This document shows, one piece after another, positions 1 through 6,534 of a DNA stretch of 12,155 nucleotides. The position numbers and the translations under genes were made by a program. The first letter of the stretch is position 1, and each line of letters starts with the position of its first letter. The DNA comes from Dehalococcoidia bacterium (lineage in GTDB: Bacteria > Chloroflexota > Dehalococcoidia > UBA2979), in assembly GCA_009692725.1 (NCBI GenBank), contig SHYP01000021.1:1-12155 (forward strand), written 5' to 3'. Under the pieces are notes generated by a model. It was not told where the DNA came from. It saw nothing but the letters and a program-made list of their open reading frames with translations, and ran no database searches.

Positions 1-519
1 CTCCTGCGCGACAACCGCGCCGATACCCCGCTCCCCGATCGCGAGCTTCCCGCCAGTGCCTCGCTCGTGCTCGCCGCGCCGCGTGCCGTCATGCCCGCGA
101 GCCCGCTCGCCCCCGCGCACCTGCACACGCTCTCGCGCGCCATCGGCAACGGGCTCGGCAACGCGAGCGACCGGCTCGCGCTCATCGCACCCGACGGCGT
201 GCTCGTCGACACGCTCTCCTGAGGCTCCGACGCCACCTACGACGACCCGCCGCTACTCGCGCCCGGCCCCGGCGAATCGCTCCGCCGCTACTTCGCCGAC
301 GACGGCTCGTTGCTCGCCGTGCAGCTCGCGCTCGATCCCTCGCCCGGCCGCCTCGAGCCGCCCCCCGCCCCCGACGGCACGCCGGCCGCCCCCGCGCGCA
401 ACGCCATCGAACTGCTCCCCGCCGACGCCGGACAGCGCCAGCTCTGGGCGCTACTCACCGCGGCCGGCGCCGTCTCCGTGCTCGCGTTCGCGTGGCAGCG
501 CGTCCGCGCGCGCAGCTGA
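1..519 (+). pseudogene. Lamin-tail-domain-like, C-terminally anchored protein (5' end missing, in-frame TGA)
   Basis: This is a partial gene entering from the left edge in frame 1. The reading frame runs to a TGA at 517-519 but is broken by a TGA at 220-222 (codon 74 of the visible part). The coding character continues unchanged on both sides. Before the break it reads N-G-L-G-N-A-S-D-R-L-A-L-I-A-P-D-G-V-L-V-D-T-L-S, and after it G-S-D-A-T-Y-D, followed by P-G-P-G-E-S-L-R-R. This is the pattern of a lamin tail domain (LTD), in which a Trp or Tyr sits exactly where the TGA is, so a TGG to TGA change is the simplest reading. The last part has a hydrophobic stretch (about codons 148-167) followed by Arg-rich residues, which looks like a C-terminal membrane anchor for an extracytoplasmic domain. 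LTD proteins are thought to act in surface binding or nuclease-associated roles; no specific function can be given. It ends 9 bases before the convergent LOG gene. It may be a true pseudogene or a sequencing error. Confidence 0.6.
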
Positions 520-528
520 GGCGAGCGC

Positions 529-1203
529 TCAGGCCAGCCGCACGTTGTCCACCAGCGGCCCCTTGTGCATGCGCGCCTCCTGCACGATCTGCCGCACTTC
601 CTCCGGCGTGTCGACGATGTCGTACAGCCGCCGGTCCTCGTCCGCGATGTAGCCCCCACCCACCAGGTACTCGTCCAGCCACGCCGAGAGCCCGCGCCAG
701 TACTCGCCGCCCACCAGCACCAGCGGAAACGCCTCGATCTTGCGCGTCTGCACCAGCGTCAGCACCTCGAACAGCTCGTCCAGCGTCCCGAAGCCACCCG
801 GGAACAGCACGAACGCCGTCGCATACTTCACCAGCATGACCTTGCGTACGAAGAAGTAGCGGAAGTTCAGCGACAGCGTCTGGTACGGGTTAGGCTGCTG
901 CTCCTCCGGCAGGCGGATGTTCAACCCCACCGAGTGCGCGTGCGCCTCCACCGCCCCCCGGTTCGCGGCCTCCATCACCCCCGGCCCGCCACCCGTGAAC
1001 ACCGACACGCCGCTCTGACCCAGCAGCCGCCCCGTCTCCCGCGCGCGCTCGTACATCGCGTCGTGCTCCTGCACCCGCGCCGACCCGAACACGGTCACCG
1101 CCGGCCGCAGCGGCGCCAGCATGTCGAAGCCCATCACGAACTCCGACATGATGCGGAACATCCGCCACGACTCGCGCTGATACTCGTCGCTGAGCACGTC
1201 CAC
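529..1203 (-). CDS. LOG family protein (TIGR00730-type, cytokinin riboside 5'-monophosphate phosphoribohydrolase-like)
   Basis: The 224-residue protein belongs to the LOG / lysine-decarboxylase-like Rossmann family. Both signatures are present: G-G-G-P-G-V-M-E-A at residues 71-79 and P-G-G-F-G-T-L-D-E at 135-143, with the catalytic Arg/Glu environment implied by these motifs. Family members hydrolyse nucleoside 5'-monophosphates to base and ribose 5-phosphate. In bacteria the substrate is often AMP-like or a cytokinin ribotide, and older annotations as lysine decarboxylase are wrong. The protein is expected to be cytosolic. The start is a GTG at 1201-1203, chosen because a perfect AAGGAGG ribosome-binding site (1210-1216, minus strand) lies six bases upstream. 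The stop is TGA. It is divergent from ispH across 167 bases that contain a 9-bp perfect inverted repeat. The physiological substrate cannot be told from sequence. Confidence 0.92.
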   Translation of the reverse strand: MDVLSDEYQRESWRMFRIMSEFVMGFDMLAPLRPAVTVFGSARVQEHDAMYERARETGRLLGQSGVSVFTGGGPGVMEAANRGAVEAHAHSVGLNIRLPEEQQPNPYQTLSLNFRYFFVRKVMLVKYATAFVLFPGGFGTLDELFEVLTLVQTRKIEAFPLVLVGGEYWRGLSAWLDEYLVGGGYIADEDRRLYDIVDTPEEVRQIVQEARMHKGPLVDNVRLA

Positions 1204-1242
1204 TCGCGGCCTCCTTGCCCTCCCTCCAGCCTAGCCGCGCCC

Positions 1243-1264
1243 TCTCCCTACGGGAGTAGGGAGA
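1243..1264. repeat. Perfect 9-bp inverted repeat with 4-base loop
   Basis: TCTCCCTAC (1243-1251) and GTAGGGAGA (1256-1264) are exact reverse complements separated by GGGA. It lies 40-61 bases upstream of the LOG start codon and about 100 bases upstream of ispH, so it is not placed as a terminator for either gene. It could be an operator, a hairpin in the LOG leader, or a copy of a dispersed palindromic repeat. A similar GGGGAGAGG string occurs at 2369-2377 in the next intergenic region. Confidence 0.6.
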
Positions 1265-1344
1265 ACGCCGACGCGGCCCGATCGGCCTGGCGGCGCCCCC
1301 AGAGTCGAAGCACCGTCGCCGGGGACGCCCCCAGCGAGCCCCGG

Positions 1345-1350
1345 TACAAT
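1345..1350 (+). promoter_or_regulatory. Possible -10 box of the ispH promoter
   Basis: TACAAT is a good match to the -10 consensus in an otherwise GC-rich stretch. It would place the transcript start near 1357, giving a leader of about 14 bases that still contains the GGAGG ribosome-binding site (1362-1366). No convincing -35 hexamer is visible at the usual distance, so this is a tentative call. Confidence 0.35.
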
Positions 1351-1370
1351 GGGGCCGATCCGGAGGCCGC

Positions 1371-2300
1371 ATGCCCCACACCCTGCTGCTCGCCGAGCCG
1401 CGTGGCTTCTGCGCCGGCGTCGTCCGCGCCATCGACGTGCTCGATGCCGTGCTCGACCGCGAACCGCCCCCCGTCTACGCCTTCCACGAGATCGTCCACA
1501 ACCGCCACGTCGTCGAGAGCTTCCGCGCCCGCGGCGCCGTCTTCGTCGAGACCCTCGCCGAGGTGCCGGACGGCGCGCGCATCGTCTTCAGCGCGCACGG
1601 CGTCGCCCCCGCTGTCGTCGTCGAGGCGCGCGCCCGCAACCTGCGCATCATCGACGCCACCTGCCCGCTCGTGACCAAGGTGCATCTGGAGACCCGCAAG
1701 GCCGCGCGCGATGGCTTCGACATCCTGCTCGTCGGCCACCACGGCCACGACGAGGTCACCGGTACGCTCGGCGAAGCCCCCGACCGCACGACGATCGTCG
1801 ACACGCCCGCCGACCTGGACGCGCTCGCGCCCCATCCTGACAGAGGCGCGCGCCCCGTCTTTGTGGTCACGCAGACCACGCTCTCCGTCGAGGACACCGC
1901 CGGCGTGATCGACGCGATCCGCGCGCGCTACCCCGCGGCGGAAGTGCGCAACGATATCTGCTACGCCACCACCAACCGCCAGCTCGCCGTGCGCACGATC
2001 GCGCAGCGCGCCGACCTCGTGCTCGTCGTCGGCTCCGCCAACTCCAGCAACTCCGTACGCCTGCGCGAAGTCGCCGCCAGCACCGGCACGCCCGCCTACC
2101 GCGTCGACGGCATCGCCGACATCGACCCCGCCTGGTACGACGGCGTCGGCACCGTCGGCCTCACCGCCGGCGCATCCGTCCCCGACGAGCTGCTCGAGCC
2201 GATCATCGCCGACCTGCGCGCGCGCGGCGTCACCCGCATCGAGCCCGTCGTCGTCGCCACAGAGACCGTCACCTTCCAACCCCCCGACGGCCTCGACTAG
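1371..2300 (+). CDS. ispH: 4-hydroxy-3-methylbut-2-enyl diphosphate reductase
   Basis: IspH (LytB) catalyses the last step of the MEP pathway, reducing HMBPP to IPP and DMAPP with a cytosolic iron-sulfur cluster. The 309-residue protein is full length. The three cluster-binding cysteines are present: C14 in R-G-F-C-A-G, C98 in D-A-T-C-P-L-V, and C197 in N-D-I-C-Y-A-T. Substrate-binding residues are also visible: H43 (I-V-H-N), H76 (S-A-H-G), H126 and the catalytic E128 in G-H-H-G-H-D-E-V-T-G-T, T169, the S225-S226-N227 cluster in S-A-N-S-S-N-S, and S269 in A-G-A-S-V-P-D. The ATG at 1371 is supported by GGAGG five bases upstream. The stop is TAG. It is a single gene, convergent with the response regulator, and its presence shows that isoprenoids are made by the MEP route. 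Confidence 0.97.
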   Translation: MPHTLLLAEPRGFCAGVVRAIDVLDAVLDREPPPVYAFHEIVHNRHVVESFRARGAVFVETLAEVPDGARIVFSAHGVAPAVVVEARARNLRIIDATCPLVTKVHLETRKAARDGFDILLVGHHGHDEVTGTLGEAPDRTTIVDTPADLDALAPHPDRGARPVFVVTQTTLSVEDTAGVIDAIRARYPAAEVRNDICYATTNRQLAVRTIAQRADLVLVVGSANSSNSVRLREVAASTGTPAYRVDGIADIDPAWYDGVGTVGLTAGASVPDELLEPIIADLRARGVTRIEPVVVATETVTFQPPDGLD

Positions 2301-2336
2301 CCCCGGTTCTGGTCCGGCCTCCCCTCGCCCCGCCAT

Positions 2337-2357
2337 GCCGCGGTCCGGAGCCGCGGC
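2337..2357. terminator. GC-rich hairpin between convergent genes
   Basis: GCCGCGG (2337-2343) and CCGCGGC (2351-2357) form a 7-bp stem with a 7-base loop, 37 bases after the ispH stop and 58 bases beyond the end of the response regulator on the other strand. There is no T-tract on either side, so it is not a classical intrinsic terminator. It may act as a bidirectional transcript end, or simply be a GC-rich palindrome. The rest of 2301-2414 shows no gene. Confidence 0.35.
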
Positions 2358-2414
2358 GCCGGCAACACGGGGAGAGGAGCCGCGGGTGAGGGTTCCGGGC
2401 GGCGTTCGAGCGCC

Positions 2415-3189
2415 TTACCGCACCACGTACCCCACGCCGCGCAGCGTGTCGATCACGTTCCGTGCCCCCGCCGCCGCGAGCTTCGCGCGCAAGCGCGAGA
2501 TGTGCGCCTCCACGAAGTTGCGCGACCCGAACGTCTCGTATCCCCAGACGAGCCGCGAGATCTCGTCCGCGTGCAGCACCTCGCCGCGGCGGCCGAGCAG
2601 CAGCGAGAGCAGCGCGAACTCCTTTGCCGTCAGCGTCAGCGGCTGCCCCTCCACCGCCGCCGTGTGCGACGGCAGGTCCAGCGTCACGCCCTCCGGACCC
2701 GTCAGCGACCGCACCGCCGCGGCACCCGCGCCCGCGCCGCAACGCCGCACCACCGCCCGCACCCGCCGGTCCAGCTCCTCCGGGTCCACCGGCGTCACCA
2801 CGTAGTCGTCCGCGCCCGCGTCGAACCCGCGCACGCGATCGCTCAGCTCCCCGCGCGCCGTCACGAAGATCACCGCGATCTGGTCGCGCACGCGCACGCG
2901 CCGGCACACCTCGAAGCCCGACGCGCCCTCCAGCTCCACGTCGAGCAGCAGCGCGTCCCAGCGCGCGCTCCAGCTGCGCCAACACGGCGGCACCGCTCGC
3001 CACGCGCAGCACCTCGTACGCCGCCAGGTCCAGCGCCGACGCCACGCGCTGGCTGCCGTCCGGCTCCGCACGCGCGACCAGCACGCGCAAGCGCCTCGCG
3101 TCCGCGGGCGCACGCAACGCCGCCGGCTCGACGCCGGCGCCCGCCTCATCCGCCGATGCGTCCTCGGGACGGCGAACGTTCACGTTCAT
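2415..3189 (-). pseudogene. OmpR-family response regulator with degenerate receiver, frameshifted
   Basis: The first 76 residues are read in one frame from the ATG at 3187-3189, and the rest in another. They join at the GC run 2961-2967, where one base too many (or a missing GC unit) shifts the frame. Repaired, the protein would be about 257 residues. A receiver domain (about 34-140) is followed by a winged-helix Trans_reg_C domain (about the last 95 residues), with T-A-K-E-F-A-L-L, R-N-F-V-E-A-H-I-S-R-L-R-A-K-L and the ending R-G-V-G-Y-V-V-R. The phosphoacceptor Asp is kept (L-L-L-D-V-E-L, residue 83). The acidic pair of the Mg site is replaced (R40-A41), and the invariant Lys is Thr in D-D-Y-V-V-T-P-V-D. 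Family members bind DNA direct repeats. No histidine kinase is adjacent. No clear ribosome-binding site precedes the ATG. It could be a decaying gene, a phosphorylation-independent regulator with a sequencing error, or less likely a recoded gene. Confidence 0.8.
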
Positions 3190-3197
3190 TATCGCGA

Positions 3198-3224
3198 TCG
3201 TTGCGTAGTCGTTGACTGTTCGTT
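3198..3224. promoter_or_regulatory. Three direct TCGTT repeats at 11-base spacing (candidate regulator binding site)
   Basis: TCGTT occurs at 3198-3202, 3209-3213 and 3220-3224, so each copy begins exactly 11 bases after the previous one, about one helical turn. The array starts 9 bases upstream of the response-regulator start codon. OmpR-family winged-helix regulators commonly bind tandem direct repeats with 10-11 base spacing, so this is a candidate autoregulatory site. The flanking bases of the three units are only partly alike. Confidence 0.4.
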
Positions 3225-3267
3225 ACGCGGGTTCTGTTCCCTGCCGACAGACTACCAGTGCATTAAG

Positions 3268-3286
3268 GCACGGCAGGCTGCCGTGC
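3268..3286. repeat. 19-base palindrome (9-bp arms, single central base)
   Basis: GCACGGCAG (3268-3276) and CTGCCGTGC (3278-3286) are exact reverse complements around one central G at 3277. As RNA it could fold with a 7-bp stem and 5-base loop. As DNA the short centre is typical of a dimeric repressor operator. It lies about 80 bases upstream of the regulator and about 210 bases upstream of the VanZ-like gene. No T-tract follows it. Confidence 0.55.
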
Positions 3287-3496
3287 TCCTGCTTCAGCCA
3301 CTCGTCAGTAACCGGTCGCGTTGCTCAGTGTCCTGTCGTGCGCACACGCCGGCCAGCGCCGGTATGAGCGCACGCGTGAGCACGCTGTGAGGAACACGCC
3401 CCGCCGCGCGCGCCGCTGTGCAATCGCACGCCCCGCTGGCGCGTTGCCGGCGCCCTGCCGATGCTGGACAGACCAGCACGCGCCCGAGGTACGCCC

Positions 3497-3970
3497 ATGA
3501 CGACACTCGCTCGACGCCGGCAGCTCGCCGCCGCGTGCGCCGTGGCGCTCATCGCCGCGCTCATCGCGCTCGCCACGCTCACGCCGCTCGGCGCCGACAG
3601 TGCGCCCGACCGCTCCGGCGGCGACACCTGCGCGCTGGGCCTCCCCTGCCCGCTCGGCCACCTCGGCAGCTTCGCCCTGCTCGGCGCCGCGCTCGCGTGC
3701 TGGGAAGCCTGCCGCATCGCCCGCACACGCGCTACCGTCCGCCCCACGCGCGCCGCGCTCGTCGCGCTCGCCGCCGCCCTCGCGCTCGCCGCCGCCGACG
3801 AGGCCGCGCAGACCTGGGTCGACCGCGACCCCCAGCTCGCGGACTGGCTGCTGGACGGCGTCGGCCTCACCGCCGGCTACGCGGCCGCCGCCGCGCTGCT
3901 GCGGCGGCTACGCGCCGCGCTCGCCGCTCGCGTTCCCTACGCCTCGTCCGCGTACACGCGGAAGCCGTAG
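3497..3970 (+). CDS. VanZ-like family membrane protein
   Basis: A 157-residue integral membrane protein with about four hydrophobic segments (roughly residues 9-30, 53-73, 86-101 and 117-135). It carries the VanZ-family pattern: D101-E102, Q105, then D-R-D-P-Q and D116, and G121/G127 in the last helix. The ATG at 3497 is chosen over an ATG at 3461 because GAGGT (3487-3491 region) lies a few bases upstream of it and the extra residues would be charged and non-membrane. VanZ of enterococci gives low-level teicoplanin resistance by an unclear mechanism. Most family members, including this one, have no known function and should not be read as resistance genes. Its last 34 bases overlap the end of the convergent gene on the other strand. 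It is probably expressed alone from the divergent intergenic region. Confidence 0.8.
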   Translation: MTTLARRRQLAAACAVALIAALIALATLTPLGADSAPDRSGGDTCALGLPCPLGHLGSFALLGAALACWEACRIARTRATVRPTRAALVALAAALALAAADEAAQTWVDRDPQLADWLLDGVGLTAGYAAAAALLRRLRAALAARVPYASSAYTRKP

Positions 3971-4698
3971 TCGTTGTAGCGCAGCTCCGGCGCCAGCGAC
4001 GACCGCGCGCTGATCCGCGACACCTTCACCCGATGCCGCCACGACCCGCCCCGCGACGCGCGCCGCGTCCCGCTGGGCGGCCCCTGCGGGTCGCGCACGT
4101 CCCCCGCCGCATACCCCGCCGCGTCGTACCAGTCGCTGCACCACTCGTGCACGTTCTCAGCCATGTGCCACAGCCCGAACCCGTTCGGCACCACCGGCCC
4201 GCCCGCGATCGCCGTCGCGACCACCGGCTGCGGCCGGTCCATCCCCGCCGCGCCCAGCGCGAACAGTCCCTCCCCCAGTGGCTCGTCGCCCCACGGATAG
4301 CGCACCTCCACCACGCCGCCGCGCGCCGCGTACTCGCGCTCCGCCTCGGTCGGCAGCCGGCAGCGCCGCCCCAGCAGCTCGCTCAGCCACGCGCAGTACG
4401 CCACGGCGTCGAACCACGACACCCCGACGACCGGCTGCCGCGCGATGTTGAACCGCGCGTCCTCCCAGAACCGCGGCCGCTCGTGCCCCGAGTCCTCGAG
4501 GAACCACGCGTATTCAGCGTTCGTGACCGGCCACGCCGCCGCCGCGAACGCGCCCACCGTCACCCGCCGCACCGGCAGCTCGTCGGGACGCGCCGCCGAC
4601 CCCATCACGAACCCGCCACCCGGCAGCGCCAGGAACGGCGTCGCTGCCGGCCCCATCGCCAGCACACGCGCTACCTGTACCTCGACGTCGCCGCGCAC
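3937..4698 (-). CDS. Formylglycine-generating-enzyme (SUMF1/FGE-sulfatase) family protein lacking the catalytic cysteines
   Basis: The 253-residue protein spans one FGE-sulfatase domain. It shows G-G-G-F-V-M-G-S (27-34), P-V-T-N-A-E-Y (57-63), P-V-V-G-V-S-W-F-D-A (89-98), R-L-P-T-E-A-E-R-E-Y-A-A-R-G (114-127), N-G-F-G-L-W-H-M-A-E-N-V-H-E-W (172-186), R-G-G-S-W (216-220) and G-F-R-V (245-248). True formylglycine-generating enzymes oxidise a sulfatase Cys using two Cys just after R-G-G-S-W, five residues apart. Here those places are H222 and S227, so sulfatase activation is unlikely. The fold also serves EgtB-like enzymes, kinase-linked domains and ligand binding. No sulfatase is nearby. The GTG at 4696-4698 is the first in-frame start after a TAG four codons upstream; its ribosome-binding site (GAGGGG) is rather far, so the Met at residue 15 is an alternative. 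It is divergent from rex. Confidence 0.87.
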   Translation of the reverse strand: MRGDVEVQVARVLAMGPAATPFLALPGGGFVMGSAARPDELPVRRVTVGAFAAAAWPVTNAEYAWFLEDSGHERPRFWEDARFNIARQPVVGVSWFDAVAYCAWLSELLGRRCRLPTEAEREYAARGGVVEVRYPWGDEPLGEGLFALGAAGMDRPQPVVATAIAGGPVVPNGFGLWHMAENVHEWCSDWYDAAGYAAGDVRDPQGPPSGTRRASRGGSWRHRVKVSRISARSSLAPELRYNDYGFRVYADEA

Positions 4699-4757
4699 CG
4701 CCCGATGCTACCCCTCGCAACACCCCGGGTCGCGTACCCGCGGCCCCCCGAAACCCG

Positions 4758-4763
4758 TATATT
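4758..4763 (+). promoter_or_regulatory. Likely -10 box of the rex promoter
   Basis: TATATT differs from the -10 consensus at one position and stands out in GC-rich DNA. The predicted transcript start, near 4770, would fall inside the candidate Rex operator, leaving a leader of about 47 bases. No clear -35 is seen 17 bases upstream. Confidence 0.5.
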
Positions 4764-4779
4764 GTGCGGACTTTCTCAA
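4762..4779. promoter_or_regulatory. Candidate Rex operator (ROP) upstream of rex
   Basis: TTGTGCGGACTTTCTCAA has the length (18 bases) and ends of the known Rex site TTGTGAA-N4-TTCACAA. The left half TTGTG is perfect, and the right half reads TTGAGAA on the other strand, one base off in the core. It overlaps the -10 box by two bases and covers the expected transcript start, so binding would block transcription. Rex is known to repress its own gene in several bacteria. Confidence 0.55.
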
Positions 4780-4816
4780 GCGACCGTCCCACGCCCGCGG
4801 GACGGAGGTCGACAGC

Positions 4817-5458
4817 ATGCCGCTCGACATACCAGACGTCGTCATCGACCGCCTCCCGGTGTACTACCGCCTGCTCTGCGACCTCCACACGAGCGGGATT
4901 GCCGTCGTCTCCTCGCAGGAGCTCGGCGACGCCCTCGGCGTCACCCCCGCGCAGATTCGCAAAGACCTCTCGTACTTCGGCCGCTTCGGCAAACAAGGCC
5001 GCGGCTACGCCGTTGCTCGCCTCACCGAGGAGCTGCGCCAGATCCTCGGCCTCGACCGCCGCTGGCGCGTCGTGCTCATCGGCGTCGGCCGCCTCGGCAC
5101 CGCCATCGCCTCGTACCGCGGCTTCGTTCCGCAGGGCTTCGACATCGTCGCCATCTACGACGCGAACCCGGAGGCCGTCGGCACGCAACTCGCCGGCCTC
5201 ACCGTGCACCCCGCCGAGCTGCTCGCGCGCGACCTCGACGACCGCCCCACCGACATCGGCATCGTCGCCGTCCCCGCAGACGCCGCGCAAGACGTGATCG
5301 ACACGCTCGTCCGCGCAGGCGTCCACGCGATCCTCAACTACGCGCCGATCGCTGCGCACGTCCCACCGCACGTCCAGGTGCGCCAGATCGACCCCGTGCT
5401 CGCACTGCAGGGCATGACGTACCACCTGCACCGCGACGACCCCGCGCCGCGCGCCTAG
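4817..5458 (+). CDS. rex: Redox-sensing transcriptional repressor Rex
   Basis: Rex is a dimeric repressor that senses the NADH/NAD+ ratio. NAD+-bound protein holds operators of fermentation and respiration genes, and NADH releases it. The 213 residues match the usual length. An N-terminal winged helix (about 1-75) carries the family signature [18 protein letters not shown] (47-64). The Rossmann NAD(H) domain begins with G-V-G-R-L-G (89-94), continues with A-I-Y-D-A-N-P, and ends with A-I-L-N-Y-A-P-I (171-178). The ATG at 4817 is fixed by GGAGGT (4804-4809) seven bases upstream and by family alignment, although the frame stays open much further upstream. A -10 box and a Rex-like operator precede it, suggesting autorepression. 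It is convergent with mreB, the two stop codons overlapping in CTAG. Confidence 0.96.
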   Translation: MPLDIPDVVIDRLPVYYRLLCDLHTSGIAVVSSQELGDALGVTPAQIRKDLSYFGRFGKQGRGYAVARLTEELRQILGLDRRWRVVLIGVGRLGTAIASYRGFVPQGFDIVAIYDANPEAVGTQLAGLTVHPAELLARDLDDRPTDIGIVAVPADAAQDVIDTLVRAGVHAILNYAPIAAHVPPHVQVRQIDPVLALQGMTYHLHRDDPAPRA

Positions 5459-6495
5459 CGCGCCTGCGACTGCCCGACCAACGCCTCCTCCTCCGTCGGC
5501 ATCGACCGCGCGATCACGTCGAGGTAGTCCAGCGCGATGCCCGCACCGCGCGCCACGCAGCGTTGCGGGTCGTCCGCCACGTGCACCGGCACGCCCGTCT
5601 CCTGCACCAGCAGGTCGTCCAGGTGGCGCAACAGCGCGCCACCGCCCGTCAGCACGATGCCGCGATCCATCACGTCGGACGCCAGCTCCGGCGGCGTCTG
5701 CTCCAGCACGCGCCGCACGCTCTGCACCACCGCGCCCAGCTGCTCCTGGATCACCCCCACCACCTCGGACGAGCGCACCACCACCGTCCGCGGCAAGCCG
5801 CTCACCTGGTCGCGCCCGCGCACGCCCGTCGACTCGTCGCGCGCGAGCGGCAACGCTGCGCCAATCGCGATCTTTACCTCTTCCGCCGTGCGCTCGCCGA
5901 TCACGAGGTTGTGCCGTCGCTTGACGTACTGCGCGATCGCCTCGTTCAGCCGGTCGCCGCCGACGCGCACCGAGTCACCCGCGACGATCCCGAACATCGA
6001 GATCACCGCGGCCTCCGAACGCCCACCACCGATGTCCACCACCATGTGCCCGCGCGGCGACCCCACCGGCAGCTCCGCACCGATCGCCGCCGCCAGCGGT
6101 TCCGGGATCAGCTGCGCCGGTCGCCGCGCGCCCGCCGCCTCCGCCGCGTCCCGCACCGCGCGCTGCTCGACGCTCGTCACCCCCACGGGTACCGAGATCA
6201 TCACCTCCGGCCGCACCAGCCGCATCCGCCCCATCACGCGCGCGATCAGGTAGCGCAACAGCGCCTCCGTGATCAGGTAGTCCGCGATCACGCCGTCGCG
6301 CATCGGCCGCACCACCTGGATGCTGCCGGGGTGCCGGCCGAGCATCGCGTGCGCTTCGCTGCCCACCGCGACCACCTCGTTGTCGCGCTCCGTCAGCGCG
6401 ACCACCGCCGGCTCCTCCAGCACGATCCCCCGCCCGCGCTCGTACACGAGCACGTTCGCCGTCCCCAGGTCGATGCCGATGCGCTTCGTGATCAA
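5455..6495 (-). CDS. mreB: Rod-shape-determining protein MreB/Mbl (bacterial actin)
   Basis: The 346-residue actin-like ATPase polymerises under the membrane and positions peptidoglycan synthesis. The phosphate-1 loop G-I-D-L-G-T-A-N-V (7-15) is present. The phosphate-2 loop is D-I-G-G-G-R-S-E (154-161), with D154 kept but Arg159 in place of the nearly invariant Thr. The adenosine motif is V-L-T-G-G-G-A-L-L (281-289). The central connect motifs and E132-P133 region are normal. The start is TTG at 6493-6495, four codons before the family's first conserved residues, with GGGGAG five bases upstream; no better start is in frame. It follows murA after 39 bases and probably shares its transcript. 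The atp-murA-mbl order suggests the Mbl-type paralogue rather than the mreBCD-linked one, since no mreC is present. The Arg substitution may alter ATP turnover. Confidence 0.94.
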   Translation of the reverse strand: MITKRIGIDLGTANVLVYERGRGIVLEEPAVVALTERDNEVVAVGSEAHAMLGRHPGSIQVVRPMRDGVIADYLITEALLRYLIARVMGRMRLVRPEVMISVPVGVTSVEQRAVRDAAEAAGARRPAQLIPEPLAAAIGAELPVGSPRGHMVVDIGGGRSEAAVISMFGIVAGDSVRVGGDRLNEAIAQYVKRRHNLVIGERTAEEVKIAIGAALPLARDESTGVRGRDQVSGLPRTVVVRSSEVVGVIQEQLGAVVQSVRRVLEQTPPELASDVMDRGIVLTGGGALLRHLDDLLVQETGVPVHVADDPQRCVARGAGIALDYLDVIARSMPTEEEALVGQSQAR

Positions 6496-6534
6496 CTGCG
6501 CTCCCCGGGCGTTGCCCGCCTCGCGCGGCGCGGC

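Larger units (their letters stand above)
3190..3496. other. Divergent intergenic region with repeats and a palindrome
   Basis: These 307 bases separate the response regulator and the VanZ-like gene, which point away from each other. No credible coding region was found: the possible frames are Arg/Ala-rich and lack family resemblance. The region is less GC-rich than the genes near its left side. It holds three TCGTT repeats (3198-3224) next to the regulator start and a 19-base palindrome (3268-3286). Both are described separately. Promoters for the two flanking genes presumably lie here, but I cannot place convincing -10/-35 pairs. Confidence 0.6.

Noticed and set aside
220..222. Selenocysteine or Trp recoding of the in-frame TGA
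   Set aside because: No selenocysteine insertion hairpin is evident downstream, the family has Trp/Tyr rather than Cys here, and TGA acts as a normal stop in neighbouring genes.
3294..3506. 70-codon frame on the minus strand in the gene-free region
   Set aside because: No ribosome-binding site, no motif, skewed Arg/Ala content, and overlap with the VanZ-like gene start.
3497..3970. VanZ-like gene as a glycopeptide resistance determinant
   Set aside because: There are no vanA/vanH/vanX-type genes nearby, and most VanZ-family proteins are unrelated to resistance.
4445..4816. N-terminal extension of rex by 124 codons
   Set aside because: The extension crosses the promoter, the operator and the divergent gene's coding region. 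Family length and a GGAGGT site place the start at 4817.
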